From an uncultured Bacteroidia bacterium (GTDB lineage: Bacteria; Bacteroidota; Bacteroidia; Bacteroidales; UBA932), in NCBI GenBank assembly GCA_902780935.1, contig CACZHP010000006.1, positions 29,735 through 93,734 on the forward strand: 64,000 bases of DNA, in the 5' to 3' direction. Positions 1 to 7,908 of the stretch are shown here, piece after piece. How positions within the stretch are numbered: the stretch's first letter is position 1; every line of letters begins with the position of its first letter. The position numbers and the translations under genes were made by a program. The notes beneath the pieces were generated by a model. It was not told where the DNA came from. It saw only the letters and a program-made list of their open reading frames with translations, and did not search any database.

Positions 1-2
1 TC

Positions 3-683
3 CCCGCTGAGAATGAGCATTTCGCATATCTCAGCAGCGGCACCTGGAGCCTGATGGGCATCGAGTCCCCGGTTCCGGTCGTCAATGACAAGTCGTATGA
101 GTACAATGTCACCAACGAGGGTGGAATCGAGGGCACCACAAGGTTCCTTAAGAATATCACCGGCATGTGGCTCCTCGAGCAGAGCCGCAAGACTTGGGCA
201 GCTGAGGGCAGGGAGTACAACTACGCCCAGATCGAGGCTATGGGTAGGGAAGCTATTGATTTCCCGTCTGTTATCGATCCTGACGACCCTCGTTTCGCCG
301 CTCCGAAGGACATGGACGCTGAGATAAAGAAGTCTCTCGCCGAGTCCGGCCAGGAGGTCCCCAAAAATGACGCGCAGATGATCAGCTGCATCTACCACAG
401 CTTGACCAAGAAATACAAGGAAGTCATTGCCATGCTGCAAAGCTTCGCGTCATTCACCATCGACAAGCTCCACGTAATTGGAGGCGGCTCGGCCAACAAG
501 CTCGTGAGCCAGCTCACCGCCGACACCCTCGGGATTCCGGTTGTCGCTGGTCCTGTCGAGGGCACTGCCATCGGAAACATCATGATGCAGGCCAAGGTGG
601 CGGGACTCGTCAAGGACCGCTGGGAGATGCGCCGCATCATCGGAAATTCAATTGAGACAAAGACTTATTATCCAAACAATTAA
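3..683 (+). CDS. rhaB: Rhamnulokinase, C-terminal part (partial, cut by left edge)
   Basis: The reading frame is open from the left edge, so the true start lies outside the window; the ATG at 54 is internal. The visible part begins with LSSGTWSLMG, a hallmark of the C-terminal FGGY kinase domain of L-rhamnulokinase, and continues with the nucleotide-binding stretch GGGSANKLVSQLTAD and GPVEGTAIGNIMMQ. The enzyme phosphorylates L-rhamnulose at O-1 in the cytoplasm using ATP. It is followed 11 bases later by rhaA on the same strand, which fixes the substrate as rhamnulose rather than another FGGY sugar. Assignment rests on sequence recognition plus this neighbour. Confidence 0.93.
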   Translation, partial: PAENEHFAYLSSGTWSLMGIESPVPVVNDKSYEYNVTNEGGIEGTTRFLKNITGMWLLEQSRKTWAAEGREYNYAQIEAMGREAIDFPSVIDPDDPRFAAPKDMDAEIKKSLAESGQEVPKNDAQMISCIYHSLTKKYKEVIAMLQSFASFTIDKLHVIGGGSANKLVSQLTADTLGIPVVAGPVEGTAIGNIMMQAKVAGLVKDRWEMRRIIGNSIETKTYYPNN

Positions 684-694
684 TATCCAAGAAT

Positions 695-1945
695 ATGAAC
701 GAGCAGAAAATCATCCAGGCCTACGAGATGGCCAAAGAGCGCTATGCCGCTATCGGTGTCGATACTGACAAGGCTATCGCCGAGCTTGAGAAACAGCAGA
801 TTTCCCTCCATTGCTGGCAGACAGACGACGTGATGGGATTCGAGAGCAACGCCGGCCTTTCCGGAGGTATCCAGACCACCGGAAACTATCCCGGACGCGC
901 CCGCAACATTGACGAGGTCCGCGCTGACCTCGAGTTCGTCAAGACTCTCCTCGCCGGTAACCACCGTATCAACCTCCATGAGATCTACGGGGATTTCGGA
1001 GGCAAATTCGTGGACCGCGACCAGGTGGGTGTCGAGCACTTCCAGAGCTGGATCGAGTGGGCTAAGGCCAATAATTTCAAACTTGACTTCAACTCCACTT
1101 CTTTCGGCCATCCGAAGAGCGGGGACCTGAGCCTTGCCAATCCTGATCCGGCTATCCGCGAGTTCTGGATCGAGCACACAAAGCGCTGTCGCCGCATCGC
1201 CGACGCCATGGGTAAGGCACAGAACGACCCTTGTATCATGAACATCTGGGTCCATGACGGCCAGAAGGACTACACGGTCAACCGCAAGAAGTATCGCGAG
1301 ATCCTCGCCGCTTCCCTCGACGACATCCTCAAGGAGGATCTCCCTGGCATGAAGAGCTGCGTTGAGGCGAAGCTCTTCGGAATCGGTCTCGAGAGCTACA
1401 CTGTCGGTTCGATGGACTTCTTCGAGGGCTACTGCGCTTCCCGCAACGTGATCTATACCCTCGACACAGGCCACTACGAGCCCACCGAGAACGTCGCTGA
1501 CAAGGTTTCTTCCCTGCTGCTCTATGTCCCCGAGCTGATGCTCCATGTGAGCCGTCCCGTCCGTTGGGACTCCGACCATGTGACCATCATGAACGACATG
1601 ACCCTGGACTTCTTCAAGGAGCTTGTCCGCAGCGATGCCCTGCACCGCGCTCATGTCGGTCTGGACTACTTCGACGCTTCCATCAACAGGATCGGTGCCT
1701 ACATCATTGGAACCCGCGCCACCCAGAAGTGCATCCTGAGCGCTCTTCTAGAGCCTCTTGCCAAACTGCGCGAGTACGAGGCCGAGGGCAAGGGCTTCCA
1801 GAAGCTTGCCCTCCTCGAGGAGGCCAAGACCCTTCCTTTTGGAGCTGTGTTCGATTACTTCAACTGCAAGAACGGCGTCCCCGTCGGCGAGGAGTTCATC
1901 CCTTGCATCGAGAAATACGAGAAGGAAGTCACTTCCAAGAGGTAG
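695..1945 (+). CDS. rhaA: L-rhamnose isomerase
   Basis: Converts L-rhamnose to L-rhamnulose, the first cytoplasmic step of rhamnose catabolism. The 416-residue protein has the family's usual length (about 420). It shows ISLHCWQTDD at residues 36-45, equivalent to the ISMHCWQ block of E. coli RhaA, and metal-site segments such as ESYTVGSMDFFEGYC and TLDTGHYEPTENVAD. ATG at 695 follows the rhamnulokinase stop by 11 bases, so the two are co-transcribed. No aldolase, RhaT permease or AraC-type regulator is present downstream; the next gene is on the opposite strand, so the remaining rhamnose genes, if clustered, lie to the left. Confidence 0.97.
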   Translation: MNEQKIIQAYEMAKERYAAIGVDTDKAIAELEKQQISLHCWQTDDVMGFESNAGLSGGIQTTGNYPGRARNIDEVRADLEFVKTLLAGNHRINLHEIYGDFGGKFVDRDQVGVEHFQSWIEWAKANNFKLDFNSTSFGHPKSGDLSLANPDPAIREFWIEHTKRCRRIADAMGKAQNDPCIMNIWVHDGQKDYTVNRKKYREILAASLDDILKEDLPGMKSCVEAKLFGIGLESYTVGSMDFFEGYCASRNVIYTLDTGHYEPTENVADKVSSLLLYVPELMLHVSRPVRWDSDHVTIMNDMTLDFFKELVRSDALHRAHVGLDYFDASINRIGAYIIGTRATQKCILSALLEPLAKLREYEAEGKGFQKLALLEEAKTLPFGAVFDYFNCKNGVPVGEEFIPCIEKYEKEVTSKR

Positions 1946-1953
1946 AAAAAAAA

Positions 1954-1985
1954 GAGGGATGGCTCAGGCCATCCCTCTCTTTTTG
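1954..1985. terminator. Bidirectional intrinsic terminator between rhaA and the MBL-fold gene
   Basis: A perfect 10-base-pair stem, GAGGGATGGC / GCCATCCCTC, with a TCAG loop lies between the convergent stops. It is followed by TCTTTTTG on the plus strand and preceded by an A-run, which supplies the U-run for the minus strand. Confidence 0.9.
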
Positions 1986-1986
1986 C

Positions 1987-3258
1987 TTATGAACGGAAGT
2001 TCATGACGCTGAGGACTTTCATAGATTCATCCTCGGCGGTGAGATAGGTGATCGAATAATCCTTCCCACCTTTGGGAACATCAAGCACGATGTGCCCTCC
2101 GCTGAAAGAGTCTTTGTGGATGATGCCAAGCCATTCCTTTCCGGCATCTTCCTGGCGTCTTTCTTTCGGGAATATCCCGGGGCAGACAATCCTCTCACCC
2201 GGGTAGATGCTTTGGTCGGCGATCCTCTCCATCACCGGTGCCACATTGTGGAGCTGGTCCCAGACGCAGCTGACATAAACCCTGGCCTGGAGCGCCTCCA
2301 GGAGTTTCCTTGTCATGGAGTAATGGCCGTGGTGGTTAATCTTCGCGACGCTGACCTTTTCGCAAACCTCGGCGATGTCGTCCTCGATTTCATGGACAGT
2401 CCCGTCAGGCATCTTCCAGTTGTCGGAGAAGTCTCCGGCAGTGTAGAATTTGAACGGACCGTAAGAAAAAATCATTCCGAGGCTCATCCCGTTCTCATTG
2501 AAGTTCAGGTCTTTCTTTTTCCGCTCGGCGTAAAGGTCCTCAATCCTTCCGTCCGGGTAGGCGATCCTTCCGTTGGCGCAGATGTTCCTGATTGAGAAAT
2601 CGGGATATTTGCCGGGATTATGTACCATCTTCACCTGGTCGATGGCTCCCTCTCGGAATTTTTCCACCTCAAGGCCTCGGTGCTTTGTCATGTAAGAATA
2701 GAAGTCTTTCATCTGCCCGAAACTGTCCTCGCTTTTTGGGATCAGCTCGTCGTTGAGCGGCCAGCCGCGGTCGAAAGCTTTCCCGAAGGACAGCCATTCC
2801 GCCGCATGGGAGAACCCGCTCAAATAATAATCCTTACCGTCCCTGATGACTTTATCCGCATAGAAACCATACCCTCCCGCATGGTCTGAGTGGTAATGGG
2901 AGAGCATCATTAAATCCACTTTATCGCCTCTGGGATTGACTCTTTGGACATATCTTGCGATCCATTCCCCGGCATGCCTGTCAGGAGAGGGGAGAACCGG
3001 TACGGCCAGCTTGCCGCGTCCGACGGCATTGTGGTCTCCGCAGTCGAGAAGCATGGTGGTGCCGTCCGGGAATATCATGAACATCGATTCGGCTACTCCG
3101 GTGTAGATGAAATGCACTTGGAAATGGCCTTTCTTCCATCCTTTCCACGCTTTCCCGACCTCGGGGGCCTTGGTTCCCAAAGCGAAAGCCTCATCCCAGC
3201 CAAGCATCAGCGCGGCTGTGGCCATTGTCGATGACTTCAAAAAAGTTCTTCTGTCCAT
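1987..3258 (-). CDS. Secreted metallo-beta-lactamase-fold hydrolase
   Basis: A 423-residue protein that begins MDRRTFLKSS followed by an Ala-rich hydrophobic stretch, a Tat-like signal, so it is probably exported. The metallo-beta-lactamase fold is shown by HYHSDHAGG (H121, H123, D125, H126), preceded by LLDCGDHN and followed by TAGDFSDN and KINHHGHYS, which supply further metal ligands. The layout resembles ComEC/Rec2-like MBL hydrolases. The substrate cannot be read from sequence. It is the last gene of the minus-strand run importer-ROK-GmhA, 35 bases after gmhA, so co-transcription is likely, though a functional link to sugar use is only inferred. Confidence 0.8.
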   Translation of the reverse strand: MDRRTFLKSSTMATAALMLGWDEAFALGTKAPEVGKAWKGWKKGHFQVHFIYTGVAESMFMIFPDGTTMLLDCGDHNAVGRGKLAVPVLPSPDRHAGEWIARYVQRVNPRGDKVDLMMLSHYHSDHAGGYGFYADKVIRDGKDYYLSGFSHAAEWLSFGKAFDRGWPLNDELIPKSEDSFGQMKDFYSYMTKHRGLEVEKFREGAIDQVKMVHNPGKYPDFSIRNICANGRIAYPDGRIEDLYAERKKKDLNFNENGMSLGMIFSYGPFKFYTAGDFSDNWKMPDGTVHEIEDDIAEVCEKVSVAKINHHGHYSMTRKLLEALQARVYVSCVWDQLHNVAPVMERIADQSIYPGERIVCPGIFPKERRQEDAGKEWLGIIHKDSFSGGHIVLDVPKGGKDYSITYLTAEDESMKVLSVMNFRS

Positions 3259-3293
3259 AAGATGTTTATAATTATAAGAAGATAATCAATCTA

Positions 3294-3878
3294 TCAAAAA
3301 GTACCCTGTAGCAGAGACTCTATCGCTTCAATGAGGATGTGAATCACCTTTATGTGGATCTCCTGGATACGGTCTGAGTGGGGAGCGTCAGGGGCCGCTA
3401 TCGTCACGTCGGCAAGGTCCGAGAGGGGTTTCCCTTTCTTGGAGGTCAGGGCTATAACCTTCATTCCAAGGTTTTTGGCGGTCTCGGCGGCTTTCAGGAT
3501 ATTCTTTGAGGAACCGCTTGTGCTGATCGCGAGGAGAACATCTCCGCTCTTGCCAAATGCCTCTACCCATCTTGAGAACACAACATCGAAGGAGTAATCG
3601 TTCCCGACGCAGGTAAGGTACGCCGGATCATTTATCGCCATCGCTGGAAGCGGTCCGCGGTCATTCCTGAACCGGCCAGTCAGTTCCTCCGCGAAATGGG
3701 TGGCGTCGCAAAGTGAGCCGCCGTTGCCGCAGCTGATGATCTTCCCTCCGGAGGAAAGGCATCCCGACATGACCTCCGCCGCTTTCTCTATTGAAGGGAC
3801 AGTATCCTGGTCGGACATGAAACGCTCCAATTCCTCATGAGCCTGGGCAAGGCTATCTTGTATGATTGTCTTGGTCAT
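3294..3878 (-). CDS. gmhA: Phosphoheptose isomerase (SIS domain, GmhA family)
   Basis: GmhA converts sedoheptulose 7-phosphate to D-glycero-D-manno-heptose 7-phosphate, the entry to ADP- or GDP-heptose. The 194-residue length matches E. coli GmhA (192). The SIS motif SCGNGGSLCDATHFAEELTG is almost identical to the E. coli one. H61, E65, Q172 and H180 fall at the same numbers as the Zn2+/catalytic residues known for E. coli GmhA, and STSGSSKN forms the phosphate loop. Unusually, the gene sits directly behind a sugar importer and a ROK kinase, with a 12-base gap, instead of with hldE/gmhB, which suggests a salvage or catabolic use. Confidence 0.88.
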   Translation of the reverse strand: MTKTIIQDSLAQAHEELERFMSDQDTVPSIEKAAEVMSGCLSSGGKIISCGNGGSLCDATHFAEELTGRFRNDRGPLPAMAINDPAYLTCVGNDYSFDVVFSRWVEAFGKSGDVLLAISTSGSSKNILKAAETAKNLGMKVIALTSKKGKPLSDLADVTIAAPDAPHSDRIQEIHIKVIHILIEAIESLLQGTF

Positions 3879-3890
3879 ATTCTTTGGATA

Positions 3891-4859
3891 TTATTGAATA
3901 TCAACTGCTATGGATAAGGCGGCATAGTCACCGACGGCCTCTCCGAGGGCGGCTGGAACAACTTTGCATACCTTGCTTGCCAGCGGCAGCGCCTCTTTTG
4001 AGATCACCTCATCCATCAATGGCTTGAACACATCCTCATTTCGGGCATATATGCTGCCGATAACTATCATCTCAGGGTTGAGGATATCAATCACTAGAGA
4101 CAATCCCGCTCCAAGATGCCTTGCCGATATCTCATAAACTCTTTTTGCCAACGGATCTCCGGCCTTGAGAGCCTCAGCTACTTTTTTTGCCGTGATTCCT
4201 GAGAGATTCCCATCAGGGCACCAATGGACTTTGCCACCCATTTGCATGGCTTCCTTGGCGATATCCCGGGCGAGCTGCTCTATGCCACTTCCGCTGCAAA
4301 AACCCTCGAAAGAACCGGCCTTTCCATATCCAACCGGGCCGAAGGCCTCCAATCGGATATGTCCAAGCTCGCCAGCATTGTCATTTGTCCCGGTGTATAG
4401 CTTCCCATCGATTATCAAACCTGCCCCGAGTCCCGTCCCGAAAGTCATGAAGACCATATTCCTGGTACCTTTTCCCGCACCGAACTTCCATTCGGCTAGA
4501 GCGCAGGCATTTGCGTCGTTATGAACCGCAGCCTTGACCCCGAACTCTTCAGAAAGGATTCTCACTATAGGAATATTATCCCAACCAGGGAGGTTAGGGG
4601 GCGACATGATCACACCGGTCTTGCTGTCAAGAGGTCCGCCACAGCTGATACCGATAGCCTGGATGTCCTTCTCCGTGAGACCGTTCCTGCCCAGAACTTC
4701 CCTGATCGTGGCTTTGATGCTCTCGATTGTCCCTTCGACATCAATCGTGGGGAAAGACTTCTTGTCCTTTATGTCCAAATCCCCGTCTTTGGGGAGACCT
4801 ATCGTGATAGCGCATTTAGTGCCGCCTATGTCCACGCCGACAAATACCTTGTTATCCAT
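3891..4859 (-). CDS. ROK-family sugar kinase lacking the zinc-site cysteines
   Basis: A cytoplasmic ATP-dependent sugar kinase of the ROK family, 322 residues. It shows the phosphate-binding DIGGTK at 10-15, the catalytic aspartate in HNDANACALAE (D115), and TFGTGLGAGLI at about 139-149. The usual ROK zinc motif CxCGxxGCxE is replaced by GYGKAGSFE (177-185), so three ligand cysteines are absent; one cysteine remains in the following GFCSGSG. There is no N-terminal DNA-binding domain, so it is a kinase and not a repressor. The start overlaps the end of the upstream MFS gene by 8 bases (4852-4859), indicating translational coupling. Substrate unknown: hexose, N-acetylhexosamine or heptose are possible. 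Confidence 0.85.
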   Translation of the reverse strand: MDNKVFVGVDIGGTKCAITIGLPKDGDLDIKDKKSFPTIDVEGTIESIKATIREVLGRNGLTEKDIQAIGISCGGPLDSKTGVIMSPPNLPGWDNIPIVRILSEEFGVKAAVHNDANACALAEWKFGAGKGTRNMVFMTFGTGLGAGLIIDGKLYTGTNDNAGELGHIRLEAFGPVGYGKAGSFEGFCSGSGIEQLARDIAKEAMQMGGKVHWCPDGNLSGITAKKVAEALKAGDPLAKRVYEISARHLGAGLSLVIDILNPEMIVIGSIYARNEDVFKPLMDEVISKEALPLASKVCKVVPAALGEAVGDYAALSIAVDIQ

Positions 4860-6024
4860 TTGATTTAACTCTGCTAATAAACGGTATCAGAATAACCATG
4901 AAGATCCAGGCGAGAGTCAAAGCGATCAAGGCGGAGGCCTGGTTTCCGAAAGTGTCTGTGATCACTCCGAGGATGGGAGGGATTATACCTCCTCCGCATA
5001 CTCCCACAATCAAAAGGGATGAGACCTCGTTTGTCTTCTCTGGTACTCTCAACATCGATGTTGAGAACACTATTGAGAAGAGGTTGGCGTAGCCGAGACC
5101 GAAAAGAGCCACAAGCGTCAAGACAAGTGCCAAGCCACGGGCGAACACGAGGCAAACGAGACAAGCCAGGGCGAGTAACACGCTGGCGGTGAAGAACTTC
5201 CTTGCAGGGTATCTCATGAGGGCGATTCCTCCGATGAAAGCTCCGATGGTCCTCGCGAGGAAGTAAACGCTGTTTCCCATTCCGGCTTTCTCTAGAGGAA
5301 GGGCGCATCTTTCCTGGAGGAGTTTCGGGAAGGTGACTCCCATTCCAACGTCAACTCCAACAAGTACCAGTATTCCGATGAAAAACATCACTATGTACTT
5401 GTCTTTCAGCAGGGAGAAAGTCCTGGCGAAGGAGATTTCCTCTTTTTCTATCAGGGTTTCCTCGATAGGGGAGAGTGTCAGCCAAACCATAGCCAATATC
5501 GTCACGAAGGCATAAGTTGGGAATACGGTCTTCCATCCGAACACACTTCCGGCGAACATGGCGGTGAGAATGGGCCCCAGGAAAGAGCTGATGGCCTTGA
5601 TGAATTGGCCGAGGGTCATGGTCCCTGTCAGCTTATCGGATGACACGACGCTGCTGACCAGCGGGTTAAGGGCAACTTGAAGGATTGTGTTCCCGATACC
5701 GAGCATAGCGAACGCCGCCAGCACAAAGGCGAAGTTGTATCTTATCACTGGCACCAGCATGGCGAGAATCGTTATCCCGAAGCTCAGCAACACGGTTCTC
5801 TTTCTTCCTATCCGGTTCATCAGCATCCCGGTGGGGATGGACAGGATCAGGAACCACAAGAAACATGAGAGGGATATCAGGCTGGCGACCTTGTCATCCA
5901 TTCCGGCAAAGTCCGCTTTCACATAATTTGTGGCGACTCCGACAATGTCCACGAATCCCATGATGAAGAATCCGAACATCACAGGGAGAATGGCCTGGTT
6001 GAATTTGGATTTTGGCATAATCAT
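4852..6024 (-). CDS. Sugar MFS transporter (FucP/GluP-like)
   Basis: A 390-residue inner-membrane protein with about 12 hydrophobic segments. It begins near QAILPVMFGFFIMGFVD and carries the major-facilitator loop motif GMLMNRIGRKRTVLL between helices 2 and 3. The FucP-like signature is GNTILQVALNPLVSSVV, seen in fucose, glucose/galactose and N-acetylglucosamine proton symporters of Bacteroidetes. It is the first gene of the operon and overlaps the ROK kinase, so the imported sugar is probably the kinase substrate. A second in-frame ATG lies two codons downstream. The exact sugar cannot be decided. Confidence 0.87.
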   Translation of the reverse strand: MIMPKSKFNQAILPVMFGFFIMGFVDIVGVATNYVKADFAGMDDKVASLISLSCFLWFLILSIPTGMLMNRIGRKRTVLLSFGITILAMLVPVIRYNFAFVLAAFAMLGIGNTILQVALNPLVSSVVSSDKLTGTMTLGQFIKAISSFLGPILTAMFAGSVFGWKTVFPTYAFVTILAMVWLTLSPIEETLIEKEEISFARTFSLLKDKYIVMFFIGILVLVGVDVGMGVTFPKLLQERCALPLEKAGMGNSVYFLARTIGAFIGGIALMRYPARKFFTASVLLALACLVCLVFARGLALVLTLVALFGLGYANLFSIVFSTSMLRVPEKTNEVSSLLIVGVCGGGIIPPILGVITDTFGNQASALIALTLAWIFMVILIPFISRVKSNG

Positions 6025-6096
6025 AAGAGGTTTGATGGATAAACTTAAGAATTTTTCTCAAATAATCCTTATATTGGTGAACAAAACCACATAACT

Positions 6097-7053
6097 ATGT
6101 CTATTTCGAGGAGAGATTTTTTCAAGAAGAGCCTTGTCGCCGGTGCCGGAGCGGCTGTGGCGACTATGGCCGGTCCTCTTTCCATAGAGACGGAGGCTAA
6201 GTCCAGGAAGAGGAAACTCAAGACAAAACGAGTGATCATATTCACTTTTGACGGAATCAGGGTGGACGGTCTGGCACAGGCGAGGACACCGAATATCGAC
6301 TCCTTGATTGAGAGCGGATCCGCATCCTTCACCACCAGGGATGTCATGCCTTCAGTGACTCTCCCTAACTATACAAGCCACCTGACAGGCGCGGGCCCGG
6401 AGGTGCATGGTGTGGCGGACAACGGCTGGAAAGTAGGTGAATATAAACTGGAATCGGTTGAGAAGGACTCTGACGGTTATTTTCCTTCAGTGTTCAAAGT
6501 TTTGAAGGATAATGTCCCCGGCATCAAGACCGCCTATTACTGGAACTGGCTGCCTTTAATTAATGCCATGAATCCCAAATACATGGACGACAAGCTATCC
6601 TCGAGTGACGAGGGATATGCCTCCCTATACGATCGTGCCATGGAATACCTCGGTTCCCACAAGGACGACAAGATGTTCATGTTCCTTTATAACGTCCACA
6701 CCGACCATATCGGTCACACTTATTCTTGGATGTCTCCGGAATATATACAATCAATTGAGGAAGGTGATGTCCAGGTGGGACGCATGATTGATTTCCTCAA
6801 GAAGGAAGGTCTTTTCGAGGAGACTCATCTCATGTTCATAACAGACCATGGTGGAATAGGCAAGGGCCACGGTGGAGTCAGCCCTGAGGAGATGATTGTG
6901 CCCTGGGTGATTTCCGGGCCTGGCATCAAGAAAGGTTTCACCATCACTGAACCAAACAACACTGTCAATACCGCATCGACAGTGCTGAGGCTTTTCGGGG
7001 TGGATCAGCCACTCTGCTGGACAGGAGAGGTCCCCGAGTCTATTTTCAAGTAG
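6097..7053 (+). CDS. Secreted alkaline-phosphatase-superfamily phosphodiesterase
   Basis: A 318-residue protein of the nucleotide pyrophosphatase/type I phosphodiesterase family. It begins MSISRRDFFKKS with an Ala/Gly-rich core, a Tat signal. The metal-binding FTFDGIRVDG (D52) and the nucleophile block PSVTLPNYTSHLTG, with T88 in the place of the NPP threonine, are clear; later metal ligands lie in NVHTDHIGH and FITDHGG. It probably cleaves phosphodiesters in the periplasm. A weak promoter element TATATTGG lies at 6070-6077. The gene is divergent from the MFS operon and its stop touches the convergent SGNH gene. Confidence 0.86.
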   Translation: MSISRRDFFKKSLVAGAGAAVATMAGPLSIETEAKSRKRKLKTKRVIIFTFDGIRVDGLAQARTPNIDSLIESGSASFTTRDVMPSVTLPNYTSHLTGAGPEVHGVADNGWKVGEYKLESVEKDSDGYFPSVFKVLKDNVPGIKTAYYWNWLPLINAMNPKYMDDKLSSSDEGYASLYDRAMEYLGSHKDDKMFMFLYNVHTDHIGHTYSWMSPEYIQSIEEGDVQVGRMIDFLKKEGLFEETHLMFITDHGGIGKGHGGVSPEEMIVPWVISGPGIKKGFTITEPNNTVNTASTVLRLFGVDQPLCWTGEVPESIFK

Positions 7054-7908
7054 TTACAGCCTGCAAGGGAGTGCGGATAGCTGGTACATGAGTGTCTTGG
7101 CGATACGCTCATGTCCTTTGGCGTTAGGGTGCAGCCTGTCTGTGTCAGGGTTGGCGAAATACCTGGCATGTTCCTCAATCATGGGATTCAGTCCGCATAG
7201 CGCGTTGAGGTCTATCACCGGCACGCTCCAAACGTTGGCCGTCTCCTTGATTGCCTCCACATAATCGTGGATATAAAGTCCCAGCCGGTTCGGATAAGAT
7301 TCCTCAGGTTGAATATTCCCCGCTCCAAATGTTGCGAAAGCCCTGTGGATTGGGGTGAGTAGGATTATCTGTTTCTCGGGGAACATCCTCTTCAGCTTGT
7401 CCATGGCAATGTTGATCCTGCCTTTCAACGTGTTCCCGTCCATTGAGGGAGTCCTTTTAATCTTCAGGAACTCAGTGGCGGGATAGCCGAGTGCGGCGGT
7501 CACCGTCTGAGGCGTCTCATCATACCACTCACCGAGAAGAACGTCAGATATGTAGTCGTTGGTCCCTATGAATATCATGATGGCGTCAAACTCATCCCCA
7601 TGCTCGGCTTTGAGCCTATCCGCCTGATCAGGAATATCATCCCACTGCCGTCCGTTGACCCCATAGACATAAGGATGGATCCCCAACCATTTCTGGAGAT
7701 ATCCCCAATAGTGATTGTCACTGAGGCCCGTCCAGTCATGATTGTCCGGATTCTTGGTGTCGCGGTTTCCGGGCACAACTCTGGCGTCGGTGATTGAATC
7801 TCCGAAAAACGCCACTCTGGCGCCCTGCCAAGGGTGGGTGGATGGCGTCTGTGCCACAGCTGCCGCGCAAAGCAGTGCCATGGACAGGAAAATGATTATC
7901 TTTCTCAT
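7054..7908 (-). CDS. Exported SGNH/GDSL hydrolase
   Basis: A 284-residue esterase-like protein with an N-terminal signal peptide (MRKIIIFLSMALLCAAAVAQ). The SGNH blocks are present: GDSITDA with nucleophile S38, the oxyanion Gly in GVNGRQW, FIGTNDY, and DRLHPNAKGHERIA carrying the Asp-His pair near the C terminus. Such enzymes deacylate carbohydrates or lipids outside the cytoplasm. The start codon overlaps the dsbD stop by four bases (7905-7908), so it is translated behind dsbD. The stop abuts the stop of the convergent phosphodiesterase gene. Substrate unknown. Confidence 0.88.
   Translation of the reverse strand: MRKIIIFLSMALLCAAAVAQTPSTHPWQGARVAFFGDSITDARVVPGNRDTKNPDNHDWTGLSDNHYWGYLQKWLGIHPYVYGVNGRQWDDIPDQADRLKAEHGDEFDAIMIFIGTNDYISDVLLGEWYDETPQTVTAALGYPATEFLKIKRTPSMDGNTLKGRINIAMDKLKRMFPEKQIILLTPIHRAFATFGAGNIQPEESYPNRLGLYIHDYVEAIKETANVWSVPVIDLNALCGLNPMIEEHARYFANPDTDRLHPNAKGHERIAKTLMYQLSALPCRL

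Noticed and set aside
680-1654. Long minus-strand ORF opposite rhaA, and similar long antisense ORFs elsewhere
   Set aside because: They mirror GC-rich codon usage of strong plus-strand genes, have no recognisable domains and lack start signals.
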